Shown: positions 40,975-50,031, counted from the stretch's first letter. The stretch: DNA of 64,000 nucleotides from Mucilaginibacter frigoritolerans (GCF_007830615.1 NZ_VLLI01000005.1:124001-188000), one strand, 5' to 3'. Translations and numbers: made by a program. The notes: generated by a model not told the origin, from the sequence alone.

Positions 40975-42267
40975 ATGCACACTGATGAGTTTTTAATAGA
41001 GAAAACCAAAAAACTGTTCGAATCCAATACCGGATGGGGGGATAGTGACGATTGGACAAATCAGGATTTTGTTATATTAAGCGAAAAGATACAGGAGCGT
41101 ACGGGTGTGGCACTTAGTCATGTTACTTTAAAAAGGGTATGGGGGAAGGTGAAATATGAAAGTTTGCCCAATACACATACTTTAGATACCCTCGTACAGT
41201 TTCTGGGGTATCAAAACTGGCGGGATTTTAAATCACAAAATGGCAATGGTTCTGTAAAAGAAAAAACAGCTCAGCCGGTAATTGAAATTGAGAATAGTTT
41301 AGCTATACAATCGTCTCCAAAAAAGAAAAAAAAGGTTTTAAGAGGCATTACAATTATAGTTACGGTGTTAGTTTTAAGCGCTTTAATATTCTATATCAAA
41401 AATTATAACCGTGCTGTTGAAGATAATGAGTACAGCTTTAGTAGTAAAAAAGTAGTTTCAGAGGGGCTGCCAAATTCGGTTATCTTTAATTATGATGCTT
41501 CTAAATCGCCTTATGATTCTGTAATTATTCAGCAATCATGGGACAAGAATTTGCAGGTAAAAGTTTCAAAGTATCAACATCAACATACTTCAATTTATTA
41601 CTATCCTGATTATTATAAAGCCAAATTGATTGTTGGAAACAGTATTGTAAGTATGCACAGGCTTTTAATAAAGTCAAATGGTTGGTTACCCATTGTTCCT
41701 CAATCGCCGGTACCAGTTTATTTTAAAAAAGAAGATGCCATATCCAATGGGAAAATGACATTATCTATCGGAAAATTGCAGGAAAGGAATATAAAAATGC
41801 AGCCAACGCCGCCAAGTGTCCTTTTTGCCAATGTGCAGGATTTTGGTGAGATCTACAGTGATAACTTTACTTTTGAAACTTCCCTTAAAAATGACTACCA
41901 CGAAGGCGCCGCGGTTTGCCAGTCGACAAAAATATACCTGTTGTGTGAAGGAACTGCTGTTTATATTCCGCTGTGTAATAAAGGGTGCATCTCTGATGCT
42001 GATTTGCTTTTTACCAATTTTTATACATCAGGCAAACAGGAAGATTTGTCCGCTTTTGGGGTCGACTTTAATGCATTTGTAAAGGTTAGGATTGAAACAA
42101 AAAACAGGAAGGCCAATATTTTTATCAATGATAAATTGGTTTATAAAGTTAACAAAGACATTATCCGCTCAAAAATAATTGGCATTGATTTTCTGTTTCA
42201 GGGAACAGGCTCTGTTGATTATGTGAAGTTATTCAACAATAAAGTAAATTATGAAGATGATTTTTAG
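40975..42267 (+). CDS. Membrane-anchored hypothetical protein with N-terminal helical (HTH-like) domain
   Basis: A 430-aa protein without a signal peptide. Residues 1-90 form a conserved-looking cytoplasmic domain (DWTNQDFVILSEKIQERTGVALSHVTLKRVWGKV, LDTLVQFLGYQNWRDFK) that resembles the small helical domain found at the start of many Bacteroidota proteins and could bind DNA or a partner. A basic stretch (PKKKKK) precedes one transmembrane helix (about 123-142). The C-terminal about 285 residues would be outside the cytoplasm and look like beta-sandwich or jelly-roll domains (FANVQDFGEIYSDNFTFETSLK, IETKNRKANIFINDKLVYKVNK). It may be a one-protein signal relay across the membrane. No named family is recognised. 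Confidence 0.6.
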   Translation: MHTDEFLIEKTKKLFESNTGWGDSDDWTNQDFVILSEKIQERTGVALSHVTLKRVWGKVKYESLPNTHTLDTLVQFLGYQNWRDFKSQNGNGSVKEKTAQPVIEIENSLAIQSSPKKKKKVLRGITIIVTVLVLSALIFYIKNYNRAVEDNEYSFSSKKVVSEGLPNSVIFNYDASKSPYDSVIIQQSWDKNLQVKVSKYQHQHTSIYYYPDYYKAKLIVGNSIVSMHRLLIKSNGWLPIVPQSPVPVYFKKEDAISNGKMTLSIGKLQERNIKMQPTPPSVLFANVQDFGEIYSDNFTFETSLKNDYHEGAAVCQSTKIYLLCEGTAVYIPLCNKGCISDADLLFTNFYTSGKQEDLSAFGVDFNAFVKVRIETKNRKANIFINDKLVYKVNKDIIRSKIIGIDFLFQGTGSVDYVKLFNNKVNYEDDF

Positions 42268-42275
42268 GTATTATC

Positions 42276-44405
42276 TTATTTACAGTATTTTTTAATAGCC
42301 TCAATTGCTTCTTTTGAGCCCAATTGAAGGGCTTTATTAAGGTCAACACATCCATTCTTCACATCGTAAATTTGCGCTTCTGCAATTCCGCGATTTAGCC
42401 ATGAATCATAATTTTTGTCATTTAATGCTATTGCAGTAGTGAAGTCTTTTATGGCTCCGGGCTCGTCTTTTAAGTTCAACTTAGCTTTGCCGGATAATAT
42501 ATAGTTGTTTTCGTCTTTAGGGCTTAATTTTATAGCACGGGCAAAGTCTGCATGCATTGCTGTTGTATCAAGTGTATAACTTTCAGCAAGGCCACGGTAA
42601 GCGTAAGTTTTAACATTATCAGGGTTGATCAGCAACACACTGATATAATCATATACGGCTCCTTCATAATTCTTTTGAATCATTTTTAAATTGCCCCTGT
42701 AAAAGTATGCCTCATCATTATTCTGATTGCTGTCCAATGCCATTTGAATATATTTTGCAGCCTCATCGTAATCCTTTAAACCAAGTTTTACATTCCCAAT
42801 GTTTGCATTGGCTATGGAATACATTTTTTTTCCAACAGTTATAGCTTTATTAAACTCAGCAATTGCTCCTGTATTATCGCCTAAACCTTCCATTGCCTTA
42901 CCGCGCTCAATGTAAAACTTTCCGTCTTTGGTTTGGGTATTGATAGCCTTATTGAAAAATAACAATGCTTCCCGGTATTGGTGATCAGCATTGAGTTCCT
43001 GGCCAAATCTTAATTGTCCATCCAGGTTGTTCGGATCAAATTCCAATTGTTTTTTAAAATCTGCTATGGCTCCTTTTTTATCGCCCAGCCTGCTTTTAAC
43101 CTTTGCCCTTGTAGAATAGGCGTATCCGTTGCTCGGAAATAATTGTATAGCTTTATCCAGATCATTTAAAGCACCAACATAATCTGCCTGCATTGACTTT
43201 ACTTCGCCACGGCCGCCATATGCATCTGAATTTTTAGGTTCATTTTGTATAGCTGTATTAAAATCAGCAAGGGCGCCTACGGTATCATGTAATGCTGTTT
43301 TGGCTTTTGCTCGCGTAATGTATGCATAAGCATCGCCATTATACATTACTGCAGAATCGCCGTCAAGCAAAGCTTTATGATAATCTTTTAACGATATCTC
43401 TACATCACCACGATTTTGAAATGCCTTTGCAAATTTATGATCAAGCTGTAAAGCATGGTTAAAATCGGCTATTGCAGCAAGCGTATCATTCAATTTGCTT
43501 TTTGAGATACCCCGGTACAAGTAAAGTTCAGGGTTATTAGGGTTAAGTTGAATAGCTTTATTAAAATAATCAATAGCCTCTTTGTTATCTTCTGTATTGC
43601 TGGCCGCTTTTGCCAGGTAATAATAGCCGTTAGGTATATTGGGGTTTATGGCAATAGCTTGTTTATAATCGTCAATGGCACCTTTATAATCTCTTAAATT
43701 TACCTTAATGTTGGCCCGGTAAAAAATAGCTTCTGAATTTTTAGGGTTCATCCGGATAGTTGTATTGTAATCTTCAATGGCGCCATTATAATCAGCAATC
43801 GTGCCTTTTGAATTTGCCCTGTAAAAGTAGATGTCGGCATTTGTTGGATTAAACTTTATAGCGGTACTATAATCCTGTATTGCTCCTTTATTATCACCTA
43901 AATTAGTTTTTGCAACACCCCTGTATTCATACAGTTCCGGATTGCTTGGTGCGTATTCCATTGCTTTTGTAAAATCATCTACAGCACCGGCGTAGTCATT
44001 GGAGTTTTCTTTAGCATTTGCTCTATAGTGATAAACATCAGCAGTATGTAAGCCTAAACCAATGGCCTTAGTATAATCATCAATAGCTTTTTGGTATGCT
44101 TTGATATTTTGATTAGCATTTGCCCGATAATAAAATACTTCAGCATTACCCGGATCAAATTCTATAACTTTTGAAAAGTCTGCTATTGCTGCCTGGTAGT
44201 CATGTATATTGCCGTTTGCATTTCCACGATACAGGTACGCTTTTGCATTTTTATTATTCAGATCTATAGATTTGGTGAATTCAGCTATTGCACCTTTATA
44301 GTCTTTAATATTAGCTTTATCATTGCCCTGCTTCAGAAATTCCTCAGAAGTTTGAGCGAAGCAGAGATAAGGTAAAAAGGAAATTATAAATAATAGTCTT
44401 TTCAT
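42276..44405 (-). CDS. Secreted tetratricopeptide-repeat protein
   Basis: A 709-aa exported protein made almost wholly of TPR repeats after a signal peptide (MKRLLFIISFLPYLCFAQ). The ATG at 44405 is chosen over one 13 codons upstream because it gives the signal peptide at the N-terminus. About 18-20 34-residue repeats run from residue 20 to the end, each with the pattern YKGAIxDFxKAIxLxPxNAxxYxYRGxAK. No catalytic domain is present. It probably acts as a periplasmic protein-interaction scaffold; partners are unknown. It is convergent with the gene at 40975, 8 bp apart. Confidence 0.88.
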   Translation of the reverse strand: MKRLLFIISFLPYLCFAQTSEEFLKQGNDKANIKDYKGAIAEFTKSIDLNNKNAKAYLYRGNANGNIHDYQAAIADFSKVIEFDPGNAEVFYYRANANQNIKAYQKAIDDYTKAIGLGLHTADVYHYRANAKENSNDYAGAVDDFTKAMEYAPSNPELYEYRGVAKTNLGDNKGAIQDYSTAIKFNPTNADIYFYRANSKGTIADYNGAIEDYNTTIRMNPKNSEAIFYRANIKVNLRDYKGAIDDYKQAIAINPNIPNGYYYLAKAASNTEDNKEAIDYFNKAIQLNPNNPELYLYRGISKSKLNDTLAAIADFNHALQLDHKFAKAFQNRGDVEISLKDYHKALLDGDSAVMYNGDAYAYITRAKAKTALHDTVGALADFNTAIQNEPKNSDAYGGRGEVKSMQADYVGALNDLDKAIQLFPSNGYAYSTRAKVKSRLGDKKGAIADFKKQLEFDPNNLDGQLRFGQELNADHQYREALLFFNKAINTQTKDGKFYIERGKAMEGLGDNTGAIAEFNKAITVGKKMYSIANANIGNVKLGLKDYDEAAKYIQMALDSNQNNDEAYFYRGNLKMIQKNYEGAVYDYISVLLINPDNVKTYAYRGLAESYTLDTTAMHADFARAIKLSPKDENNYILSGKAKLNLKDEPGAIKDFTTAIALNDKNYDSWLNRGIAEAQIYDVKNGCVDLNKALQLGSKEAIEAIKKYCK

Positions 44406-44745
44406 GATTTTAGTAACATCAATTATTGGCAATAAATAAGCCAAATATTTAAATGATGGATATATTATTATCTTTTAGTTAAGAATGGTTAATAAGTTAA
44501 TAGTTTATTGTGCCAAGATAGCTAAAACAAAGAAAATCACGCTTCATTATTGCTAAATATACTTAAAATGAATAATTGCACCTGTTAAAAATGGTAGGGG
44601 CATTAATACGACAATATTCGATAAATGGTTGTATTAGTTAAAATAGGGAATAAGTTTCTAATTATGGGATTTATAATCCCCAGATAAAGAAAAATTAATT
44701 CATTCTTCTCCAGAACTAAATGAAATAAAAAAATATTATTTAATT
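44406..44745. other. Intergenic gap upstream of the polycysteine leader region
   Basis: AT-rich sequence between divergent genes. It contains a small hairpin GGGATT-AATCCC (44666-44680). No ORF or recognised RNA is seen, and the minus-strand TPR gene's promoter presumably lies at its left end. Confidence 0.35.
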
Positions 44746-44777
44746 CTACTAATTATATAGATTTAGTAGTATATTTG
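44746..44777 (+). promoter_or_regulatory. Promoter with operator-like inverted repeat for the polycysteine leader
   Basis: CTACTAA (44746-44752) and TTAGTAG (44763-44769) form a 7-bp inverted repeat with a 10-bp spacer, immediately followed by the -7 box TATATTTG (44770-44777). A dimeric repressor bound here would block RNA polymerase. The half-site resembles sites of Rrf2-type regulators (IscR/CymR class), which is inference. Confidence 0.6.
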
Positions 44778-44791
44778 TTTCGCTGAAGAAA

Positions 44792-44881
44792 ATGACAACT
44801 AAAAACGCACATATCATTAATCAAATTACATACGGAAAAAAGCCGGAATGTATATTGATGTGCTGTTGTTGTAAAATGTGA
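44792..44881 (+). CDS. Polycysteine leader peptide (29 aa)
   Basis: ATG at 44792, stop TGA at 44879-44881. The peptide starts MTTKNAHIINQITYGKK and ends PECILMCCCCKM, with four consecutive Cys codons (TGC TGT TGT TGT) four codons before the stop. It lies 15 bp after a -7 box and 80 bp before the redoxin-like gene. Short ORFs with Cys runs just before a stop are known in mycobacteria as cysteine-responsive attenuators. The same role is a fair inference here, but no clear terminator hairpin is visible between 44881 and 44961, so the mechanism would differ. A tiny metal-binding protein is the alternative. Confidence 0.55.
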   Translation: MTTKNAHIINQITYGKKPECILMCCCCKM

Positions 44882-44960
44882 ATCGCTCTCAGCGGTTTAT
44901 CATCAATAGCTCAATTTAATACCTCATTTTAAATTTCTTTACCCATTCACTTTATAAAAG

Positions 44961-45602
44961 ATGTTAGTAACAGCAAGTAAATATCCAACTTTTGATCTTT
45001 CAGAAATTGTAACTGATAATGATCTTTCATATAGGGCTTTCCAACCGTTGCAACCGGTTAAAAGAGGTAACTTTGTTCCTGATTTTAATTTGAACAATGA
45101 ATACGCCCTTTGGCAGCGCTTTAGTAACGGAACCGAAACACATGGGCCGGTTTCAGTAAGGCAATTATTAAATAAGCCATTGGTAATTAGCTTTTACTCT
45201 AAACACTGGCTTAACTATGGTTTGCAACAATTAAACTTGTTAAATGCGTTGCAGCAAGAGATTAAAGCACATGGCGGTAATTTATTGATCCTTACTGCCG
45301 AAAAAGATGAAGAGCTGACAAAAATTGCATGGGAAAACAACCTGTCATTAAATTTTTATTATGACAGGAATAATGTAATTGCAGAGCAATTAAGGGTTTA
45401 CTCTGATAATGACCCGGTATGGAATAAGTTTTCGGGCATTGATACCAACGTTCCTTTACTGGCAACTTATATTATTAATACCTCTAAACAAGTGGTTTAT
45501 GATCATATTGATACTGATTTTACCGGAACTTTTTCTGGTAAGGATATTCTTTCTGTAGTATATGAATCTGCCTTACTTCAAAATAATAAAAAGTCAGCTT
45601 GA
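44961..45602 (+). CDS. Redoxin-domain protein lacking the peroxidatic cysteine
   Basis: A 213-aa cytoplasmic thioredoxin-fold protein of the AhpC/TSA-like redoxin group. The family signature GNFVPDFNL is followed by the strand where peroxiredoxins have FYPxxWxPxC; here it reads VISFYSKHWLNYGLQQLNLL, with no Cys. No Cys is found elsewhere in the protein either, so it cannot work as a thiol peroxidase. A binding, chaperone or regulatory role is more likely. It is preceded by a polycysteine leader and followed after 37 bp by a papain-like gene. A cysteine-free protein controlled by a Cys-sensing leader would keep being translated during cysteine starvation. Confidence 0.8.
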   Translation: MLVTASKYPTFDLSEIVTDNDLSYRAFQPLQPVKRGNFVPDFNLNNEYALWQRFSNGTETHGPVSVRQLLNKPLVISFYSKHWLNYGLQQLNLLNALQQEIKAHGGNLLILTAEKDEELTKIAWENNLSLNFYYDRNNVIAEQLRVYSDNDPVWNKFSGIDTNVPLLATYIINTSKQVVYDHIDTDFTGTFSGKDILSVVYESALLQNNKKSA

Positions 45603-45639
45603 AAGTTATAACTACATAATCTTAATTGACAAATAATAA

Positions 45640-46794
45640 ATGAACATGCACGTAAAGTGGTTGTATATTATTCTGATTTTGATATGTATCAAAGTTCCGT
45701 TGTATGCTCAAACCACAACACATTATGATTATGCAGCAATAGATGCAGGTTTGAAATCAACTATAACTCATTCAAGTAATAGTGATTTAGCTGTAAGCAA
45801 CAATAACGAAGAGTTAAAATTATTAAACGATCTGGAGAATAGTTTTGATAAAAAACCAAGCCGTAAGGCACTGTTATTGTTTTTAAGAAAGATAAATGCA
45901 GATGAAAATTTAAAAGACACCCGTTCAGGATCGAAGCTTTACTTGCATATGGCAACAGCATTTGCCAGGTTGAAATTATATCCGCTGGTAATGAAGTGTT
46001 ATTTTAAAACCATTTTGCCTTACGATGATATTTATAAGGAAGGACATTTCATTAAACAATCAAGTAATGATAGCACAACATCATTGCAACAAAAAGATGC
46101 TGATAGTTCAGTTGATGTTACTGGTCTTTTAGCCATTAATAATCGCGATAGTTTACTTTTGAAAACCGACAGTGACTTTTATAATCACGACCGAAAAGAG
46201 GTTAAATCAAGGGCAATACCTGAATATGATATTGTTAGTCCTTTTAATGATGGTAAAACTGCGGTTAAGTACGCTATGCTGATTCATATTCAACAGCCGG
46301 TATCAGGTAAACCTAAAGTGTTTGTAAAAATAAATAGGGTAGGACATACATTTATTACACTCATCAAATACAATTCAGATTCAACCTATGTTGCCAGATC
46401 ATTTGGCTTTTATCCACAGAAAGATAATATTTTATCAGCAACACCTATTTTCCCATCATCAACTTCCGAATTTAAGAATGATAAAATGCACGATTGGGAT
46501 GAGGTAATAGGGAAATTTATTTCAAAAAGAAGGTTTCAAAAGGTTCTGGATTTGGTTAAACAGTATGACCATGAAAAATACAACCTCAATAAAAATAACT
46601 GTACCGATTTTGGCCTGAATGCAGCCGTAATTAGTGGTATTAATATATCAGGTACAGCTGGCAAATGGCCCCTTGGTCATGGTAATAATCCAGGAAATAC
46701 AGGCCAGAGCGTTTTACAGGGAAAAGTAACTAATGCAGATACCGGAAACAAGGATGATTTGTTTATTTATAACGATCTGATTCCTGCCAATTAA
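45640..46794 (+). CDS. Secreted hypothetical protein with permuted-papain-like C-terminal region
   Basis: A 384-aa exported protein with signal peptide about residues 1-23. The middle region is helical. The C-terminal region has INRVGHTFITLIKYNSDSTYVARSFGFYP and, about 80 residues later, YNLNKNNCTDFGLNAAVISGI: a His in a GHTFI context followed by a Cys in NCTDF. This order (His before Cys) is that of circularly permuted papain-like amidases/LRAT or DUF4105-type proteins. Activity is uncertain. It is co-directional with the redoxin-like gene and convergent with the phosphoesterase gene, 6 bp apart. Confidence 0.6.
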   Translation: MNMHVKWLYIILILICIKVPLYAQTTTHYDYAAIDAGLKSTITHSSNSDLAVSNNNEELKLLNDLENSFDKKPSRKALLLFLRKINADENLKDTRSGSKLYLHMATAFARLKLYPLVMKCYFKTILPYDDIYKEGHFIKQSSNDSTTSLQQKDADSSVDVTGLLAINNRDSLLLKTDSDFYNHDRKEVKSRAIPEYDIVSPFNDGKTAVKYAMLIHIQQPVSGKPKVFVKINRVGHTFITLIKYNSDSTYVARSFGFYPQKDNILSATPIFPSSTSEFKNDKMHDWDEVIGKFISKRRFQKVLDLVKQYDHEKYNLNKNNCTDFGLNAAVISGINISGTAGKWPLGHGNNPGNTGQSVLQGKVTNADTGNKDDLFIYNDLIPAN

Positions 46795-46800
46795 ACCTGC

Positions 46801-47925
46801 CTATTTCAAATTTATGGTAAAAGAATCTAATAATGAAGCTTGCTCATTTAATGTGCCTTCGGTAGGTATAGTATAGTAGTTACCTGAAAGGTTAAATTGA
46901 TCTGCTGTTTTTTCAATAGCAATTTTTAAGAACCCGTGCTTATTATCACAATATTTTTCAAGAAAAACATTATCCAGGTAATTACTGGTGTCTGGAAATT
47001 CAGCATCATTTAATGGGGCAATAGCGTGAAGTTGTGCATAACCACCGGCTCCGGCTACTACAAATGGCAGTACCTTTCCATCAGGATAATGTTTGCTAAA
47101 TCGTTGGTAGTTGTGAACATGTCCGCTTAAAACAATATTAGGTATTACATTTGCATCCTCAAAACACTCATTCAAAAATAATTGCATGCGCAAGCTCGAT
47201 CCATGATTGGTATCTGCAGAATATGCTGAATGGTGCAAACAAATAACTATTGCCTTTTCATTTTTCTGATTTCCGGCTTTTTTCAGCTCTTCAACAAACC
47301 AGTCCTTTTGTTCGGGGGTAATAGTTCCAAACCTTGGCACATTGCTGTACAGACAAATAATATTGGCTAAGGGTGTTTCCAGCGTCCAGTAAATATTAGG
47401 CTGAATATTGCTTTTAAAATTGGTATCTCCCGCAAATGGAATAGGTCTTGATTGGGTATCACAAAACACTTTTAAAAAAGCATCGAGACTTTTAGGTTTA
47501 AGCGGATCATTAGCATCAACATCCGCATCATGATTACCAGATATTGCAAATATAGGTGCAGGGTAATTTTTAAAAGGCTCAAAAAACTGAGGGTAGTATT
47601 TATGTTCCTGACCAAAATTGTAAACCAGGTCGCCCAGATGAAAAAAGAACTGCGGCTTATCTTGTTCTACAATTGTTTCATCATATTGCTTCATCATTTC
47701 GCTTACCACCTGGTGCTGAAAAGTTGGAAGTGTAATACCACCGGTATCGCCACAAATGTGAAAAACCATTTTGTTTTCCGGCAGATTTGGCTTTAATTCT
47801 TCAAGTACTAAATGGTAGGGGTAAGAGCCCACCGGAGGTGGTAGCGGACGGAATTTCTCCTGATCATCAATAGCAGCAATTTTAAAAACGGGTCTTTTAC
47901 GAGGGTTAGTGGAGAATGATGGCAT
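46801..47925 (-). CDS. Calcineurin-like metallophosphoesterase
   Basis: A 374-aa protein with all five metallophosphoesterase blocks in order: HICGDTGG (D of block 1), FHLGDLVYNFG, ISGNHDADVD, CLHHSAYSAD and LSGHVHNYQRF. These bind two metals for phosphomonoester or diester hydrolysis. No signal peptide is apparent, so it is probably cytoplasmic. Related Bacteroidota proteins resemble purple-acid-phosphatase-like enzymes; the substrate is not known. It stands alone on the minus strand. Confidence 0.88.
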   Translation of the reverse strand: MPSFSTNPRKRPVFKIAAIDDQEKFRPLPPPVGSYPYHLVLEELKPNLPENKMVFHICGDTGGITLPTFQHQVVSEMMKQYDETIVEQDKPQFFFHLGDLVYNFGQEHKYYPQFFEPFKNYPAPIFAISGNHDADVDANDPLKPKSLDAFLKVFCDTQSRPIPFAGDTNFKSNIQPNIYWTLETPLANIICLYSNVPRFGTITPEQKDWFVEELKKAGNQKNEKAIVICLHHSAYSADTNHGSSLRMQLFLNECFEDANVIPNIVLSGHVHNYQRFSKHYPDGKVLPFVVAGAGGYAQLHAIAPLNDAEFPDTSNYLDNVFLEKYCDNKHGFLKIAIEKTADQFNLSGNYYTIPTEGTLNEQASLLDSFTINLK

Positions 47926-48093
47926 TTAAAATTTAAAGCTTAAACGTTAAGGGATGTTTAAAGCAAATATAGTTTTCAGCTGTAAATAAATGACTAAATA
48001 CCACTATAAATTAGCAGCAATTGTTATTTATTAACATAGTAACTCCATTAATTTCATGGTAATTAACTAATTTACATTATCTATTAAATATTT

Positions 48094-49182
48094 ATGCCCT
48101 GCTATTTTATTGATCCTGATATTGCGAAAGCCAAGACCATTAATGCTGATTTTTACACCAGTGCTGCGGTGTTTGAAGAATGTAAAGAGAAGCTATTTGC
48201 TACTTCGTGGCAATTTATTGGCAGTGAGGAACTGGTAAGTGAAAACGGATCAGCGTACCCATTTATTTTATTAGAAAACTATATAAATGAACCATTATTA
48301 CTTACAAGAGATAAAAAAAATGAGCTGAGTATTTTATCAAATGTATGTACCCATCGTGGAAACCTGGTTGTTGATAAAGTTTGTAAAACCAATAGCTTAA
48401 AATGCAGCTATCATGGGCGTATGTTTGGCTTGGATGGAAAATTTATTTCAATGCCTGAATTTAAGGAGGTAGAAGATTTTCCTGCAGCATCAGATGATTT
48501 ACACCGTCTGAACTTATTTAAGTGGAGCAAATGGTTATTTACTGCAATTGATCCGCAATACCCTTATGAACTATTCTTTCGGGATATGATGGAGAGAGTG
48601 GGCTGGATGCCTTTGGATGATTTTGAGTTTGAACCGGCTTTATCCAGGGTTTTTAAGGTAAAAGCGAATTGGGCCCTTTATTGTGAAAATTATCTTGAAG
48701 GATTTCATATTCCATTTGTACATGCAGGTTTAAATGCTGTGATTGATTTTGGTGAATATGCTACCGAGTTGTTTTTTCCATACTCCAGCCTGCAGATTGG
48801 TATTGCAAAAACTGATGAAGACTGTTTTGATTTGCCGGTTTCATCGCCAGATTATGGTAAGAATATAGCTGCTTACTATTTTTGGGTATTCCCCAATATG
48901 ATGTTTAATTTTTATCCCTGGGGGCTTTCAGTAAATGTAGTGGAACCATTATCTGTTGGTGAGTGTAAGGTATGTTTTTACACTTATGTGTGGGATGAAT
49001 CAAAACTGAATAAAGGGGCGGGAGCAGGGCTGGATAAAGTTGAACAAGAGGACGAAGAAATTGTAGAAAATGTTCAGCGCGGAGTTCGGTCTCGCTTTTA
49101 CAAAAATGGGCGGTATTCCGTAACCCGGGAACAAGGCACACATCATTTCCATAGGATATTGGCCGAGTTTATGAATAAATAA
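48094..49182 (+). CDS. Rieske-type aromatic ring-hydroxylating oxygenase alpha-subunit-like protein
   Basis: A 362-aa cytoplasmic oxygenase. Residues about 85-110 hold the Rieske [2Fe-2S] ligands CTHRGN...CSYHGR. The catalytic domain shows NYLEGFHIPFVHAGL, in which the two His are mononuclear iron ligands. Enzymes of this family hydroxylate or demethylate aromatic or quaternary-amine substrates, needing a reductase partner; none is next to it. Length and the single-subunit arrangement fit the alpha-subunit group. It stands alone, with its substrate unknown. Confidence 0.88.
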   Translation: MPCYFIDPDIAKAKTINADFYTSAAVFEECKEKLFATSWQFIGSEELVSENGSAYPFILLENYINEPLLLTRDKKNELSILSNVCTHRGNLVVDKVCKTNSLKCSYHGRMFGLDGKFISMPEFKEVEDFPAASDDLHRLNLFKWSKWLFTAIDPQYPYELFFRDMMERVGWMPLDDFEFEPALSRVFKVKANWALYCENYLEGFHIPFVHAGLNAVIDFGEYATELFFPYSSLQIGIAKTDEDCFDLPVSSPDYGKNIAAYYFWVFPNMMFNFYPWGLSVNVVEPLSVGECKVCFYTYVWDESKLNKGAGAGLDKVEQEDEEIVENVQRGVRSRFYKNGRYSVTREQGTHHFHRILAEFMNK

Positions 49183-49325
49183 TAAAGCCCTTAATAAATG
49201 CATTTTTTGATAGCAATATTTCAATATTTATATAACAAAAATAGCTGTTAATGGTTAACAAATAAAGTTTTGTATAGTGAGTGTAAATTTAATGCTGAAT
49301 TTATATGTTTAAACATCTATTTATC

Positions 49326-49333
49326 TATATTTG
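49326..49333 (+). promoter_or_regulatory. -7 box (TATATTTG) upstream of the YceI gene
   Basis: An exact TAnnTTTG match about 42 bp before the ATG at 49376, leaving a short A-rich leader typical of well-expressed Bacteroidota genes. Confidence 0.5.
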
Positions 49334-49375
49334 TTCTCAATAAAACAAAACGAAAAACAATCAAAAAATAAAATC

Positions 49376-49912
49376 ATGGCAACAACATCAAAATGGGTAA
49401 TTGACCCAATGCACTCAGAAGTTCAGTTTAAAGTAAAACACCTGGTTATTTCAACTGTAAGTGGTTTTTTTAAAAGTTTTGAAGGGACCCTTGAAACTGA
49501 GAACGACGATTTTGAGAATGCAAATATTTACTTCGCATTAAACATTGATAGTATTGATACTAATCAATCACAAAGAGATGAGCACTTAAAATCAGCTGAA
49601 TTTTTTGATGCAGCTCAGTTTCCTCAAATTACTTTTAAATCAACTTCATTCAAAAAAACTGATGATGATGAATTTAAATTAACAGGCGATCTTACTGTAA
49701 AAGGTGTTACCAAAACGGTAACGCTTGATGCTGAATTTGGTGGTTCAACTGATGATTTTTATGGCAATACAAAAGCTGGTTTTGAAGTTACCGGTAAAAT
49801 TAACCGTAAAGATTTTGGTTTAACCTGGGAAGGTATAACTGAAGCTGGTTCTGTTGTTGTTGGTGAGGATATAAAATTGCTTATTAACATCCAGTTTGCA
49901 AAACAAAAATAA
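49376..49912 (+). CDS. YceI family lipid-binding protein
   Basis: A 178-aa lipocalin-like beta-barrel that binds polyisoprenoid or other lipids. The start at 49376 (MATTSKWVIDPMHSEVQF) is chosen over a GTG-type extension beginning at 49331, which would overlap the promoter. Family landmarks are WVIDPMHSEVQFKVKHLVISTVSGFF, DTNQSQRDEHLKSAEFFDAAQFPQITF, TGDLTVKGVTKTVTLDAEFGG and GKINRKDFGLTW. No signal peptide is present, so this form is cytoplasmic. A strong terminator follows. Confidence 0.92.
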   Translation: MATTSKWVIDPMHSEVQFKVKHLVISTVSGFFKSFEGTLETENDDFENANIYFALNIDSIDTNQSQRDEHLKSAEFFDAAQFPQITFKSTSFKKTDDDEFKLTGDLTVKGVTKTVTLDAEFGGSTDDFYGNTKAGFEVTGKINRKDFGLTWEGITEAGSVVVGEDIKLLINIQFAKQK

Positions 49913-49974
49913 TTGTTGATTTGATAATGTTGATGGCATCGATTTGCTCTCAATTATATGACAAGCCCCATATC

Positions 49975-50005
49975 AAAAGCCATTTGCGGAAGCAAATGGC
50001 TTTTT
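49975..50005 (+). terminator. Intrinsic terminator after the YceI gene
   Basis: A perfect 13-bp stem (49975-49987 with 49992-50004), GGAA tetraloop and T run. Confidence 0.9.
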
Positions 50006-50023
50006 GTCTTCAACTTATTGCGG

Positions 50024-50031
50024 TATATTTG
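50024..50031 (+). promoter_or_regulatory. -7 box (TATATTTG) upstream of the Sua5-like gene
   Basis: An exact TAnnTTTG match 10 bp before the ATG at 50042, with TTTG at 50003-50006 as a possible -33 element 17 bp upstream. A near-leaderless transcript is predicted. Confidence 0.5.

Noticed and set aside
44882..44960. Intrinsic terminator expected after the polycysteine leader
   Set aside because: Only weak pairing (such as around CTCTCAGCGG) and no stem with a following T tract, so no terminator is called.
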